Counted from the first letter of the stretch, positions 1 through 8,759 are shown. The stretch: 64,000 bases of DNA from Roseibium hamelinense (GCF_007830545.1 NZ_VLLF01000002.1:186001-250000), one strand, 5' to 3'. Made by a program: numbers and translations. The notes: generated from the sequence alone by a model not told the origin.

Positions 1-685
1 AGCGGTCGATGTCATGGGGCCGCGTTTTGTTCAGATCTACGGCCAAGGCGAGTGCCCGATGGCGATTACGGCCTTGCCAAGAGAGCTTGTTGCGGACCGG
101 AGCCATCCGAGATGGCGCGAACGCCTTGCGTCGGTCGGGCAGGCCCAGTCCGCTGTTGAAGTCGCGATCCTGAACGAGGATGGCACACCGTGTGAGCTTG
201 GGCAAAGCGGTGAGATTGTCGTCACCGGCACGCCGGTGATGCCGGGGTACTGGCAAAACCCGGAAGCCTCAGCGAAGGCCATCCGCGATGGCCAGTTGTG
301 GACCGGAGATGTCGGCTGCCTGGATGAAGACGGCTTCGTTACCCTGACCGACCGGTCCAAGGACGTGATCATTTCCGGCGGAACCAACATCTATCCGCGC
401 GAGGTGGAAGAGGTGCTGCTAGAACTGAAGGCGGTGGCCGAAGTGTCGGTCATCGGCCGTCCCCATCCTGATTGGGGGGAGGAGATCGTTGCCTGCGTCG
501 TTCTGCAGCCGGGAATGGAAGTGTCGGCAGGTGTCCTGGATGCGCACTGCCTCGACCACATGGCGCGTTTCAAACGGCCCAAGCACTATCATTTTCTCAA
601 AGCTCTACCGAAGAACACTTATGGCAAGGTACTTAAGACAGAGCTTCGCAAACGGTTTGCTGAAAATGTGGGGGAAGATGCATGA
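1..685 (+). CDS. acyl-CoA ligase (AMP-forming), C-terminal part; 5' end outside window
   Basis: C-terminal part of an ANL-superfamily acyl-CoA synthetase, which activates a carboxylic acid as acyl-AMP and transfers it to CoA. Visible motifs in order: YGQGE (the YGxTE-like A5 motif), TGD with an acidic stretch (A7), DRSKDVIISGGTNIYPREVE (hinge and A8), and PKNTYGKVLK with the catalytic lysine (A10). The reading frame is open from base 2, so the adenylation core lies upstream. The stop overlaps the start of the next gene (ATGA at 682-685), so the two are translationally coupled and probably act in one acid-degradation pathway. The substrate cannot be told from this fragment. Confidence 0.9.
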   Translation, partial: AVDVMGPRFVQIYGQGECPMAITALPRELVADRSHPRWRERLASVGQAQSAVEVAILNEDGTPCELGQSGEIVVTGTPVMPGYWQNPEASAKAIRDGQLWTGDVGCLDEDGFVTLTDRSKDVIISGGTNIYPREVEEVLLELKAVAEVSVIGRPHPDWGEEIVACVVLQPGMEVSAGVLDAHCLDHMARFKRPKHYHFLKALPKNTYGKVLKTELRKRFAENVGEDA

Positions 686-1491
686 CCGCTTCGTTTTTAA
701 AAGGGCGCACCGCCCTGATTACGGGATCGGTTCAGGGAATTGGTTTGGCCATCGCAAAGAAACTGGCGGAAGCCGGGTGCCGCGTCGCGGTTCATGGTTT
801 GGCCACTTCAGTCGAGCGTGACCAGGCCGTTGCAAGTGTCATCGAAGCCGGTGCGCCAGAAGCCCGGTTTTTTGATGCAGACGCTCGTGATCCGGACGCA
901 CTGGACGAGATGATGGATGCGGTCGCAGATTGGGGCGGGGCTGATATCCTGATTAACAATGCCGGAATCCAGCAGACGGCTTCGATTGCAAACATGCAGC
1001 GGGAAACCTGGGACGCGATCCTGGCAGTGAACCTGTCTTCGGCCTTTCACACCATGCGCCGGGCTTTGCCTATCATGGCTGAAAAGGGCTACGGACGGGT
1101 GGTCAACATCGCCTCGGTACACGGACTGGTGGCGTCGGTGAACAAAAGCCCATATGTCGCTTCCAAATTTGGTCTTGTTGGGTTGTCGAAGGTGGCAGCA
1201 CTCGAATATGCCAACGCAGGATCGCGTGAGACCGGCGGGGTTACTGTAAACTGCATTTGTCCGGGCTGGACAGAAACTGCGATAATCGAGCCCCAGATTC
1301 AGGCTCGGTCAATGGATTTCGGTGGTGACCGGGCAAAGGGTATTGCCAGCCTGCTGTCCGAAAAACAGCCTAGCCAGCGGACATCGGATCCAAGTGAAGT
1401 GGGCGAGGCAGTGCTCTGGCTGGCAAGTCCTGTGGCGCACAACATCACCGGTATATCCTTGCCGATTGATGGCGGGTGGACTGCGCAATAG
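682..1491 (+). CDS. SDR oxidoreductase, 3-hydroxybutyrate dehydrogenase-like
   Basis: Classical short-chain dehydrogenase, 269 aa. The Rossmann motif TGSVQGIG is at residues 14-21, NNAG at 92-95, and the catalytic Ser145, Tyr158 and Lys162 are present (YVASK at 158-162). The stretch after the catalytic serine (SVHGLVAS, then NKS) and the CPGW segment closely resemble D-beta-hydroxybutyrate dehydrogenases of the BdhA type, which oxidise 3-hydroxybutyrate to acetoacetate with NAD. Other hydroxyacyl or sugar substrates are possible. The start overlaps the acyl-CoA ligase stop by 4 bases. The gene ends 6 bases before the convergent TetR gene, with no clear terminator between them. Confidence 0.85.
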   Translation: MTASFLKGRTALITGSVQGIGLAIAKKLAEAGCRVAVHGLATSVERDQAVASVIEAGAPEARFFDADARDPDALDEMMDAVADWGGADILINNAGIQQTASIANMQRETWDAILAVNLSSAFHTMRRALPIMAEKGYGRVVNIASVHGLVASVNKSPYVASKFGLVGLSKVAALEYANAGSRETGGVTVNCICPGWTETAIIEPQIQARSMDFGGDRAKGIASLLSEKQPSQRTSDPSEVGEAVLWLASPVAHNITGISLPIDGGWTAQ

Positions 1492-1497
1492 GACTTT

Positions 1498-2088
1498 TCA
1501 GGTTCCCTCGATCAAGGCGGCTGCATAGTCCGCGGCTGTCTTGATTGTTTTCGGATCCTGCCCTGAGCGTGCCATGGCATTCAGGCCCAAAAGCGTGGTC
1601 ATGACAAACGCGCGCAGCCCGTCCTGTGAAAAGGCGCAGTTTTCTGACTGGCTGTCTTTGCTGGCCTGGACAATCAGGGGTTCGATCCGTGCCGCGATTG
1701 ACCCAGTTAGCGTTTCAAGATGGCGCGCTTCTTCCGACTGCATGCATCCGGCATCGCTGACCGACGAAAACAACAAGCAGCCACGGAATTTGTTGTCCGC
1801 CATGAATGCGCCAATGTAGCGCAAGAAATTTGCAATCCCCTGCCGGGGTGTTTTTGCCCGGGTCAGGTAGGTAAGGCCGATTTCGGTGACGGTTTCGGCA
1901 TATCGGTCGAGTACAGCCGAAAATACGGCGTCCTTGCTCTTGAAGGTCGAATAGAAACTGCCGCGCTTGATGCCGGCCGCATTTTGCAAATCGTCGACGC
2001 TGGTACCCTGGTAGCCCTTGGTCCAGAACACATCGACAAAGGCATCTAGGGCTTGCGAGCTGTCAAAGCTTCTGGGGCGTCCTGCCAT
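1498..2088 (-). CDS. TetR/AcrR family transcriptional regulator
   Basis: A 196-aa TetR-type repressor. The N-terminal helix-turn-helix covers about residues 10-55 (QALDAFVDVFW, then GYQGTSVDDL and GIKRGSFYSTF), followed by an all-helical ligand-binding domain. I chose the ATG at 2088 (MAGRPRSF) over an open extension to 2175, because the extension overlaps the upstream gene and does not look like protein of this family. It lies 53 bp downstream of the AhpD-like gene on the same strand, so the two are probably cotranscribed and the regulator may sense a substrate of that protein. Confidence 0.88.
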   Translation of the reverse strand: MAGRPRSFDSSQALDAFVDVFWTKGYQGTSVDDLQNAAGIKRGSFYSTFKSKDAVFSAVLDRYAETVTEIGLTYLTRAKTPRQGIANFLRYIGAFMADNKFRGCLLFSSVSDAGCMQSEEARHLETLTGSIAARIEPLIVQASKDSQSENCAFSQDGLRAFVMTTLLGLNAMARSGQDPKTIKTAADYAAALIEGT

Positions 2089-2141
2089 ATGATCTCGCTC
2101 AAGAGTCCGGCCCGCGCTGGGCGCAGGCCGGAAATCATCTG

Positions 2142-2711
2142 TTATTCGGCGGCCGTTGCATGCGGTGGTGTCCACGCGAATTTGTGAAACACCTCGTCTA
2201 CCGGAGTTTGTGCCAAGTGGTTCACGTAGTTTGACATGACTTTCTGAGCTAGGCCAAGGATGATGTCGAGCACGTTGCGCTTGGTGTAGCCGGCATCTAG
2301 AAATGCTTGAACGTCAGCGTCATTCACATTGCCGCGTTCGCGGACCACTTTCAAAGTGAAATCACGCAAAGCCTCCAGTTTTTCGTCCGGCAGCGGTGTC
2401 TGATTGCGCAAAGCATCAATCACATCCTGCGGAACCTTCTGCATGTGCGCAATGCCGGTATGGGCTGGAACACAATAATGGCACTCATGCTCAACGTTGA
2501 TCGTCAGCCAAACCACGTTCTGCTCTACAGTGGATAGGCTTGTTTGCTGGAACAGCTGGTGGAGCCTTTGATAGGCTTCGAGATGCTCTGGCGATTCAGC
2601 CATCACGCCATGCAGGCCGGGAATGCGGCCAAAGGCCTTCAGGGAATTGTTGAGAAGTTCCGCACCACCTTTCGGTGCGCTTTCCAAAGTATGGATTGTG
2701 AAGTTTGCCAC
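2142..2711 (-). CDS. AhpD-like carboxymuconolactone decarboxylase family protein
   Basis: A 189-aa all-helical protein of the CMD/AhpD family. The redox motif Cys77-His-Tyr-Cys80 with His84 (CxxC followed by H) is the active-site signature of AhpD-like peroxidase-associated proteins. Family members reduce peroxiredoxins or act as small thiol peroxidases; the partner here is unknown. It is the first gene of a probable two-gene unit with the TetR regulator downstream. The 370 bp upstream contain a partly palindromic AT-rich site that could be the TetR operator. Confidence 0.82.
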   Translation of the reverse strand: MANFTIHTLESAPKGGAELLNNSLKAFGRIPGLHGVMAESPEHLEAYQRLHQLFQQTSLSTVEQNVVWLTINVEHECHYCVPAHTGIAHMQKVPQDVIDALRNQTPLPDEKLEALRDFTLKVVRERGNVNDADVQAFLDAGYTKRNVLDIILGLAQKVMSNYVNHLAQTPVDEVFHKFAWTPPHATAAE

Positions 2712-2777
2712 TGGGATCGTCCTTTTTGGCTGGAACCTTGTCTGCGCGTTGGCGCAACCCGAACATGGGTATTTTGT

Positions 2778-2790
2778 ACTTATTAGTCAA
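2778..2790 (-). promoter_or_regulatory. candidate promoter/operator for the ahpD-like-tetR unit
   Basis: ACTTATTAGT at 2778-2787 is an imperfect palindrome (8 of 10 positions symmetric). On the minus strand it overlaps a TTGACT hexamer (2790-2785) that could serve as a -35 element; no convincing -10 follows. A TetR autoregulatory operator upstream of the first gene would fit, but this is weak. Confidence 0.25.
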
Positions 2791-3081
2791 AAATAAAATT
2801 CCGCAGAAAATTGCCGTTTTTTCCGGTTTTGGGATTTTTCAAGGAAACGTGAAGGATGGGTTACAGCAGCTATTCTTCTGCTGCGCCCGGTTCGAGGCGC
2901 GCCTGGCGGGCGAACAGGGGCGGCGAAGGTTAAAAATTTGTCATTCAGGTTGTTTTTGCGCGCGCCACAATCATGTCCCAAATCGTGTGCAGCAGACGGC
3001 GTTCGCCTGCCCCTTTCCACCTCTAGACAATTGCCGCCCCAGCGCGCTTTTCTTTCGGCGGCAGTGGTGAGAGAAACTGCT
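2791..3081. other. intergenic region, nothing further recognised
   Basis: Divergent spacer between the AhpD-like gene and the spike-like gene. It starts AT-rich and becomes GC-rich. An open frame runs in from 2938 on the plus strand, but it looks like leader sequence rather than protein. A GAGAG ribosome-binding site precedes the ATG at 3082. Confidence 0.4.
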
Positions 3082-4098
3082 ATGTATGAAAAAGAAAAAG
3101 ACCCTGAAAATGTCGCTCTTGGCCCGAATTGCCAGAACTCCAATCAAGACGCTGTTCCGCACGCATATTTCTTTGTTCCGGCAGGATCTGATCCGAGCTG
3201 TGATCGTGACGATCTCGGTGCCATCCTCCGGCTGGGCGAATACAGTGATCTGGAGACAATGGCTGCTGGTGATGGGCATCTGCCGGAATACTATCCCGAC
3301 GGCCACATTAGCGATGCCAAGAACTGCGGACTATCTCCGACGCTCGCATCATGCGGCGAGAACGATCATCAAAAAGGCATCCTACTTGCCTGTGACGGCC
3401 GGATTCTCGTGAAAAACCGGGAGCGGATGTATGTTCAGTCAAAAGACTATATCCAGGAAACCAACGGCGACTATTCGTTGTCGGTTGATGGGGCGCTTGA
3501 CGCCGACGTGTCCGGCGATGTCGAAATCACATCCAAAGACGGTCAGATGAGCCTGAGCGCGCCCAAGGGCAAGGTGACAATCTCCAGCGGTGAAAACCAG
3601 GATATTGTGATGAAAGCTGGCGCTGAAAACGGTTCAGGAACAGGCATCATCCATCAGACTTCGCGCACCCTCTACAAGGAAGTCGAAGAGTCCGAGCACG
3701 AAGTGAGCGAGGAAAAGACGGAATTCACGAAAGGCAAGGCCAGCAATTTCTTTCTCGGCGGCAAATTTAGTTTTCTCGGCGATACCGAACTCGAGATCCG
3801 TGCAGGCGGTCTGATGGACATGGGGGTCTTGCACATCATGACCAACCTGATCCATGTAAATTTTGGAACCTGGATGATCGAGTCCGCTGAGGCTGTTACT
3901 GAGTTCCGGACACTCAAGACTGAGACCAACGCCATCGAAACCAAGCTTCATTCGATTTCTTCGGACGTCTCGGCTTTGCAAACCAGGAACACAGCCATGG
4001 ATAGCTCTATTGCGCAGCTGTGCCTGGATGTTGGCGATCTGAACGTCGCTGTTTCAAACGCTGACGCACGTTTGAGCAATGTATGGGCTCTTTTGTAA
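3082..4098 (+). CDS. hypothetical protein with spike-like beta-repeats and C-terminal coiled coil
   Basis: A 338-aa protein I cannot assign. The start at 3082 (MYEKEKDP) follows a GAGAG ribosome-binding site; an upstream extension to 2938 is open but unlikely. Residues 1-100 are acidic and contain several cysteines, with no signal peptide. Residues 104-180 show short alternating beta-strand repeats (SLSV, ADVSGDVEIT, MSLSAPKGKVTIS), similar in style to the C-terminal needle of VgrG/gp5-type spikes. Residues 220-262 are hydrophobic and beta-rich, and 270-335 form a probable heptad coiled coil (LKTETNAIETKL). It may be a trimeric fibre or tip protein. No T6SS or phage genes are beside it; it stands alone before the RNase P RNA gene. 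Confidence 0.7.
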   Translation: MYEKEKDPENVALGPNCQNSNQDAVPHAYFFVPAGSDPSCDRDDLGAILRLGEYSDLETMAAGDGHLPEYYPDGHISDAKNCGLSPTLASCGENDHQKGILLACDGRILVKNRERMYVQSKDYIQETNGDYSLSVDGALDADVSGDVEITSKDGQMSLSAPKGKVTISSGENQDIVMKAGAENGSGTGIIHQTSRTLYKEVEESEHEVSEEKTEFTKGKASNFFLGGKFSFLGDTELEIRAGGLMDMGVLHIMTNLIHVNFGTWMIESAEAVTEFRTLKTETNAIETKLHSISSDVSALQTRNTAMDSSIAQLCLDVGDLNVAVSNADARLSNVWALL

Positions 4099-4145
4099 GG
4101 CGGATGCGTGTTTAGGCAGATGTGCGGTCCGGACAGAACCGCTGC

Positions 4146-4174
4146 TTGACCTGAAGCGGGAACCAAAATAAGTC
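4146..4174 (+). promoter_or_regulatory. candidate rnpB promoter
   Basis: TTGACC (4146-4151), a 17-bp spacer and TAAGTC (4169-4174) place a start near 4180, which is where the RNase P RNA begins by its P1 helix. The -35 is good and the -10 weak. Confidence 0.5.
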
Positions 4175-4177
4175 CCG

Positions 4178-4590
4178 GAGCGCCAGTCGGCCGGACAGCC
4201 GCTGCCGCAAGTGCCGAAAGGCCGCGGGGGAGGAAAGTCCGGGCTCCAAGGAAACACGGTGCCGGGTAACACCCGGCGAGGGCGACCTTAGGGAAAGTGC
4301 CACAGAAAGCAAACCGCCCCGGATTTGTCCGGGGTAAGGGTGAAAGGGTGGGGTAAGAGCCCACCGCGCGCACGGCAACGGACGCGGCATGGTAAACCCC
4401 ACCGGGAGCAAAACCGAATAGGGACAACGCGGGCCGGGAGCGATTCCGAGCTCAGGCCGGTTTCCAGGCCAGTTGTCCGGGTAGGTTGCGTGAGGCGTCT
4501 GGCAACAGGCGTCCCAGATGAATGGCTGTCGCGTCTGCGGCGTCCGCCGCAGGCCATACCGAACCCGGCTTACAGGCCGGCTGGCATTTT
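4178..4590 (+). ncRNA. rnpB: RNase P RNA, bacterial type A
   Basis: Catalytic RNA of RNase P, which trims the 5' leaders of tRNAs and the tmRNA. The closing helix P1 is visible as GCCAGTCGGCC (4182-4192) pairing with GGCCGGCTGGC (4575-4585) with a single G-U pair. The universally conserved blocks are present: GAGGAAAGTCCGGGC from 4230, CACAGAAAGC at 4301-4310, and GAACCCGGCTTAC at 4561-4573. The size of about 410 nt fits alphaproteobacterial type A RNAs. Ends are estimated from P1. It lies alone between the spike-like gene and the division cluster. Confidence 0.93.
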
Positions 4591-4899
4591 CTCTCCTCAT
4601 CTTTAGCAATACCCGGAAGGTGCCTGATCCTGACACTGGGTTTTGCACAATTTTAACGAAATTTTTTACCTTTTTATTTGTGTGCGTTGAGGCGGGCAGC
4701 AAATGCCTGCGCTGCCTGGCCGCCGAATAATTTTGCAAATTTTCGTTCGATCAAGCCCTTAGCCCTGTCTGTTTTCCGGTTGGTGAAGCTGCGGATCCTG
4801 ATTCTGCAGCGCTGTCAAGACTCGATTAATCTTAATTAGCTTATCCTGCGGTAAGCAGCATCTCGCCCGTTTGTGGGGGTCGGAAACCAGGAGATTCCA
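4591..4899 (+). other. intergenic region between rnpB and the mraZ operator
   Basis: About 310 bp with no credible gene. It starts with an AT-rich run (4646-4680), followed by a possible stem GGCAGC/GCTGCC inside a GC-rich patch near 4690-4725. TTAATCTTAATTAG near 4826-4840 is AT-rich and may hold promoter elements, but I cannot assign a -35/-10 pair with confidence. Confidence 0.35.
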
Positions 4900-4940
4900 T
4901 TGACCTCCCATGAGATCCCATGCTATCCCATAATAACCCA
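4900..4940 (+). promoter_or_regulatory. MraZ operator (four 10-bp-phased boxes) overlapping the division-cluster promoter
   Basis: Four pentamers repeat at exactly 10-bp steps: TCCCA at 4906-4910, 4916-4920 and 4926-4930, then ACCCA at 4936-4940. Read on the minus strand these are TGGGA, TGGGA, TGGGA and TGGGT, matching the TGGGN repeats with 5-bp spacers bound by MraZ in other bacteria. A TTGACC hexamer (4900-4905) next to the first box could be the -35, so a bound MraZ multimer would block the promoter. The array lies about 140 bp upstream of the mraZ start, giving a long leader. Confidence 0.8.
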
Positions 4941-5078
4941 GAACGGGGGATTGGCGGCCCATGTGTGTCCGGGTCGTAACGGCTTGGGGAAGCCTGCAAT
5001 CCGGTCAATCCGTGACCTTTTCCGTTCTTGTTGATCCGTGGGGCTTGGGTGGGTGCAGCGCCTGCTTAGAGGGGATGT

Positions 5079-5549
5079 ATGGCCGGCTTCGTTTCGCATT
5101 TTACCAACCGGCTGGATGCCAAGGGCCGTGTGTCGGTTCCGGCATCCTTTCGGGCGGTGCTCGCGAAAGACGGCTATGAGGGGCTCTACTGCAGTCCCTC
5201 TGCCCATTGTCCGGCGGTGGATGCGGGTGGAAACGCGTTGCTTGAAGAGCACGAGAAACAGTTGGAGGCGTTCCGGCGCTTGTCTCCCGATCATGACGCT
5301 CTTGCCATGTCGCTGTTCGGTGTCAGCGAACAGGTGAAGATCGACGGCGATGGACGCATGTCGATTTCGGACATGGTGCGGGAGCAAACCGGATTGACCG
5401 ACCACGTTACATTCGCGGGCCTTGGCTACAAGTTTCAGATTTGGGAGCCGGAAAAGTTTCGTGAGCATCGCGCAGAGGCCCAGCGGCGCGCGCTTGCGAT
5501 GTTGTCGGGCCAGGTGGCGCCGACCACGCTGCCAGGAGGTTCGGCATGA
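5079..5549 (+). CDS. mraZ: transcriptional regulator MraZ
   Basis: A 156-aa DNA-binding protein with two SpoVT/AbrB-like half domains. The first carries LDAKGRVSVPASFR at residues 12-25; the second carries KIDGDGRMSIS near residue 90. MraZ proteins form rings and repress the dcw operon they head. The ATG at 5079 follows an AGAGGGG ribosome-binding site. The four-box operator upstream fits autorepression. The C-terminal tail is slightly longer than in the E. coli protein. Its stop overlaps the rsmH start by 4 bases. Confidence 0.96.
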   Translation: MAGFVSHFTNRLDAKGRVSVPASFRAVLAKDGYEGLYCSPSAHCPAVDAGGNALLEEHEKQLEAFRRLSPDHDALAMSLFGVSEQVKIDGDGRMSISDMVREQTGLTDHVTFAGLGYKFQIWEPEKFREHRAEAQRRALAMLSGQVAPTTLPGGSA

Positions 5550-6586
5550 TGGCGGTCGGCGAAACCGGGTACGCCCCGGACGCTGGCGGATCAGACCGTC
5601 ATGTGCCGGTCCTCCTCAGGCAGGTGCTGGAGCACTTATCGCCCAAGCCCGGTGAGGTAATGATCGATGGCACATTCGGTGCTGGTGGATACTCGCGGGC
5701 ACTGTTGCAAAAAGGGGCGAAAGTTATCGGGATCGACCGAGATCCGGATGCGATTTCCGGCGGGCAGGAGCTGGTGCGCGAGGCCGAAGGCAATTTGATT
5801 CTTGTGCCCGGGCAGTTTGCGGATCTGGAGGACCACGCCCGTCAAACGGGCCATGACGGAGTTGACGGTGTCGTTCTCGACCTTGGTGTTTCTTCCATGC
5901 AGCTGGACGAGGCCGAGCGCGGATTTTCGTTCTTGCGCGACGGACCTTTGGATATGCGCATGGAACAGGCTGGACCGTCCGCGGCAGATGTGGTGAACCA
6001 TTTACCGGTGAAGGATCTCATCCGGATCATTGGCCTGCTTGGCGAAGAAAAGCGGGCAACGACCGTAGCGCATGCGATCGAGCGTGCCCGCCGGGAAAAA
6101 CCGTTTTTGCGGACGGGAGAGCTGGCGGGATTGATCGAGAGTGTTCTCGGACGATCACCGAAAAAAGCCCAGATCCATCCGGCGACCCGGACGTTTCAGG
6201 CGCTGCGTATTTATGTAAACGGCGAGTTGCACCAGGCGGCGAAAGCGCTCGAAGGTGCTGAGCGGATCCTCAAGCCGGGCGGGCGGCTCGTGCTTGTGAG
6301 TTTCCACTCGCTAGAAGATCGGATCGTCAAGCGTTTCTTTGCCGACCGGACCAAAACGCGCGGAGGTGGTTCGCGGCATATGCCGGAAGAAGATGTGCCG
6401 CCGCCGACCTTCGAGCCGCTGACCCGTAAGGCAGTTGAAGCGGACGAAGAAGAAACTCGTTTTAATCCGCGCGCCCGCTCGGCGCGCTTGCGTGCCGGCC
6501 GGAGGACATCCGAACCGACGCGCGCACTCGACATTCATGCTGCAGGCGTTCCGCGGCTGGCGGAATATGAGGGGCTTGGAAGCTAA
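5546..6586 (+). CDS. rsmH: 16S rRNA (cytosine-1402-N4)-methyltransferase
   Basis: S-adenosylmethionine-dependent methyltransferase (former MraW) that modifies C1402 in the ribosomal decoding centre. At 346 aa it has the expected length. The SAM-binding loop is DGTFGAGGYS at residues 41-50; LDLGVSS and the RGFSF and DMRM segments typical of RsmH follow, and the C-terminal FHSLEDRIVK motif is present. It overlaps mraZ by 4 bases (ATGATG start), so it is translationally coupled. Confidence 0.96.
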   Translation: MMAVGETGYAPDAGGSDRHVPVLLRQVLEHLSPKPGEVMIDGTFGAGGYSRALLQKGAKVIGIDRDPDAISGGQELVREAEGNLILVPGQFADLEDHARQTGHDGVDGVVLDLGVSSMQLDEAERGFSFLRDGPLDMRMEQAGPSAADVVNHLPVKDLIRIIGLLGEEKRATTVAHAIERARREKPFLRTGELAGLIESVLGRSPKKAQIHPATRTFQALRIYVNGELHQAAKALEGAERILKPGGRLVLVSFHSLEDRIVKRFFADRTKTRGGGSRHMPEEDVPPPTFEPLTRKAVEADEEETRFNPRARSARLRAGRRTSEPTRALDIHAAGVPRLAEYEGLGS

Positions 6587-6589
6587 ACA

Positions 6590-6946
6590 ATGGTGCGTTA
6601 TCTCAACATTCTTTTTGTTGCCGCCGTGGTCGTTGGGGCAGCGACCGTCTACGACATGAAGCTTGCCGCAAAGAAATCAGCCACCCGGATGGCGGAGCTG
6701 CAACGCGAAATCGAAGCCGAAGAGGAAGCTATTCAGCATCTCAAAGCCGAATGGAGCCTGTTGAACCAGCCGGACCGTCTGCAGCAGCTGGTGGCCCGCT
6801 ACAACGATTATCTTCAGCTCCAGCCGATGGACGTACACCAGATCGTGAGTGCGGAAGAGTTGCCGCCTCGGCCGGTGATGCTTGAACCGATCGGAGCCCC
6901 AGACCCAATGGGCGGCTATGCTGCTGCCAAGCCGGTGGTCAGGTGA
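6590..6946 (+). CDS. ftsL: cell division protein FtsL
   Basis: Small bitopic division protein of 118 aa. One transmembrane segment lies near residues 3-20, followed by a periplasmic heptad-rich region with many Glu, Lys and Leu (ELQREIEAEEEAIQHLKAEW), as expected for the FtsL part of the FtsQLB complex. Sequence conservation in this family is low, so position between rsmH and ftsI supports the call. It starts 3 bases after rsmH. Confidence 0.9.
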   Translation: MVRYLNILFVAAVVVGAATVYDMKLAAKKSATRMAELQREIEAEEEAIQHLKAEWSLLNQPDRLQQLVARYNDYLQLQPMDVHQIVSAEELPPRPVMLEPIGAPDPMGGYAAAKPVVR

Positions 6947-6956
6947 GGAGCGCAGC

Positions 6957-8669
6957 ATGACACTGGCACAAGAAAGCACCTCATTCCTTCAGGTTCGCAA
7001 AACACGGCCGCGTCCGGCGCATGGTTCGGTATCGGCCAGCGCGGTCAAGTCACGGGTTTATCTCGCCATGGCGGCGTTCGCGATGGTCTACATCGCAATT
7101 GCCGGCCGGCTGGTTGTTTTGGCGCAAATGGATGAGGCGCCGTCTTCGGCGTGGATCTCCGCACAAGATTCCGTCTCTGCGTCCCGCCCGGATCTTGTGG
7201 ACCGGAATGGTGAAATCCTCGCAACCGACATCAAGACCGCCTCGATTTACGCCGAGCCGCGCCGCGTTCTGGATGTCGACGAGGCGATGGACGGTTTGCT
7301 GCGCGTCTTGCCCGACCTGGATGAGCCCACCGTGCGCCGGCGGCTGGAAAGCCAGGCAGGCTTTATCTGGCTCAAGCGTGAGGCCTCGCCGCAAGAGGCA
7401 GAGGCCGTTCACAATCTCGGCTTGCCCGGCATAAGCTACTTGTCCGAAACCCAGCGCTTTTATCCGGGCGGTCCGACCGCCGGCCATATCGTCGGGTCGG
7501 TGAATATCGACAATCAAGGCCTCACCGGAATTGAGAAATACATCGACAAGTCATGGTTATCCGATTTGCGCGAGGCTGGGTTTGCCTCCGACAAGACAAT
7601 GGAACCCGTTCGTCTCGCTGTCGATTTGCGGGTTCAGCATGTGGTTCGTGACGAGCTTGCAAAAGCGATGGAGCGCTACCGCGCAATCGCCGCAATCGGT
7701 ATCGTTCTGGATGCCAAGACCGGCGAAGTTGTCGCCATGTCCTCGCTCCCCGACTACGACCCGAACGACCGGTCCCAGGCACTTGAAAAGGACCGGTTGA
7801 ACCGGGCGACCGGCGGCGTCTTCGAAATGGGATCAGTGTTCAAGTCATTCACAACGGCCATGGCGCTTGATTCGGAGCAGGTCTCAATCAATGACAGCTT
7901 CGATGCGACCCGGCCAATACGCGCTGCGGGGCGGACGATTTCGGATTTCCACGGGAAAAATCGGATCCTTTCGGTGCCGGAGATCTTTATTTATTCCTCG
8001 AACATCGGCACCGCAAAAATGATGCTCGCAGCGGGTATCGACCGGCAGCAGGAGTTCTTGTCACGCATCGGTTTGACGTCCCGGCTGAATACGGAACTGC
8101 CGGAAAACGCCACGCCGTTGCTGCCGCCGAAATGGAACGAGCTGGCCGCGATGACGATTTCCTTCGGACATGGAATTTCCGTCACGCCGATGCAAACAGC
8201 GGTCGCAGCAGCGGCCATGGTCAATGGCGGTGTTCTTCTCCCGCCCACCTTTCTGCCCAGAACCCGGGAAGAGGCTAACGCTCTCGGAAAACAGGTGATT
8301 TCACCAGATGTCAGCCGCGCTATGCGCTATCTCTTCCGTCTGAATGTGTTGTCCGGGTCGGGTCGGCGTTCCGACGTGCCTGGCTACACTGTCGGTGGCA
8401 AGACAGGGACCGCTGAGAAGATCGAGAACGGCAAATATGTTCGAAACAAGCGGCGCAACTCTTTCTTGTCGGCGTTCCCGATGGACGATCCGCGCTATGT
8501 CGTTTTGACGGTGATTGACGAACCCAAACCGGTTCCGCCATCAAAGTCGGCGACTGCCGGACTCAATGCCGGGCCAGTGGCAGGAGCCATCATCAGGCGC
8601 GCTGCGCCCATGCTTGGGGTGATGCCGCGTTTCGGAGAGGGCTCGGAACCGATCGAAGTTTCCTATTAA
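6957..8669 (+). CDS. ftsI: peptidoglycan transpeptidase FtsI (PBP3)
   Basis: Septal class B penicillin-binding protein, 570 aa. An N-terminal membrane anchor lies near residues 34-54, then a pedestal domain with the RNGEILATD segment, then the transpeptidase domain. The three catalytic motifs are visible: SVFK at 293-296 with the active-site serine, SSN at 347-349 and KTG at 482-484. I chose the ATG at 6957 (MTLAQEST) because GAGGAG lies 6 bases upstream and an earlier in-frame ATG is buried in ftsL. It cross-links new septal peptidoglycan made by FtsW. Confidence 0.96.
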   Translation: MTLAQESTSFLQVRKTRPRPAHGSVSASAVKSRVYLAMAAFAMVYIAIAGRLVVLAQMDEAPSSAWISAQDSVSASRPDLVDRNGEILATDIKTASIYAEPRRVLDVDEAMDGLLRVLPDLDEPTVRRRLESQAGFIWLKREASPQEAEAVHNLGLPGISYLSETQRFYPGGPTAGHIVGSVNIDNQGLTGIEKYIDKSWLSDLREAGFASDKTMEPVRLAVDLRVQHVVRDELAKAMERYRAIAAIGIVLDAKTGEVVAMSSLPDYDPNDRSQALEKDRLNRATGGVFEMGSVFKSFTTAMALDSEQVSINDSFDATRPIRAAGRTISDFHGKNRILSVPEIFIYSSNIGTAKMMLAAGIDRQQEFLSRIGLTSRLNTELPENATPLLPPKWNELAAMTISFGHGISVTPMQTAVAAAAMVNGGVLLPPTFLPRTREEANALGKQVISPDVSRAMRYLFRLNVLSGSGRRSDVPGYTVGGKTGTAEKIENGKYVRNKRRNSFLSAFPMDDPRYVVLTVIDEPKPVPPSKSATAGLNAGPVAGAIIRRAAPMLGVMPRFGEGSEPIEVSY

Positions 8670-8759
8670 AATGGCCACACGGGTCGGGCGGGGTCGCAGC
8701 CGTTATCCCGATCCGGAAAGGTCCAAAAAGACGACGCACCAACCGGATGATCTTATGAC

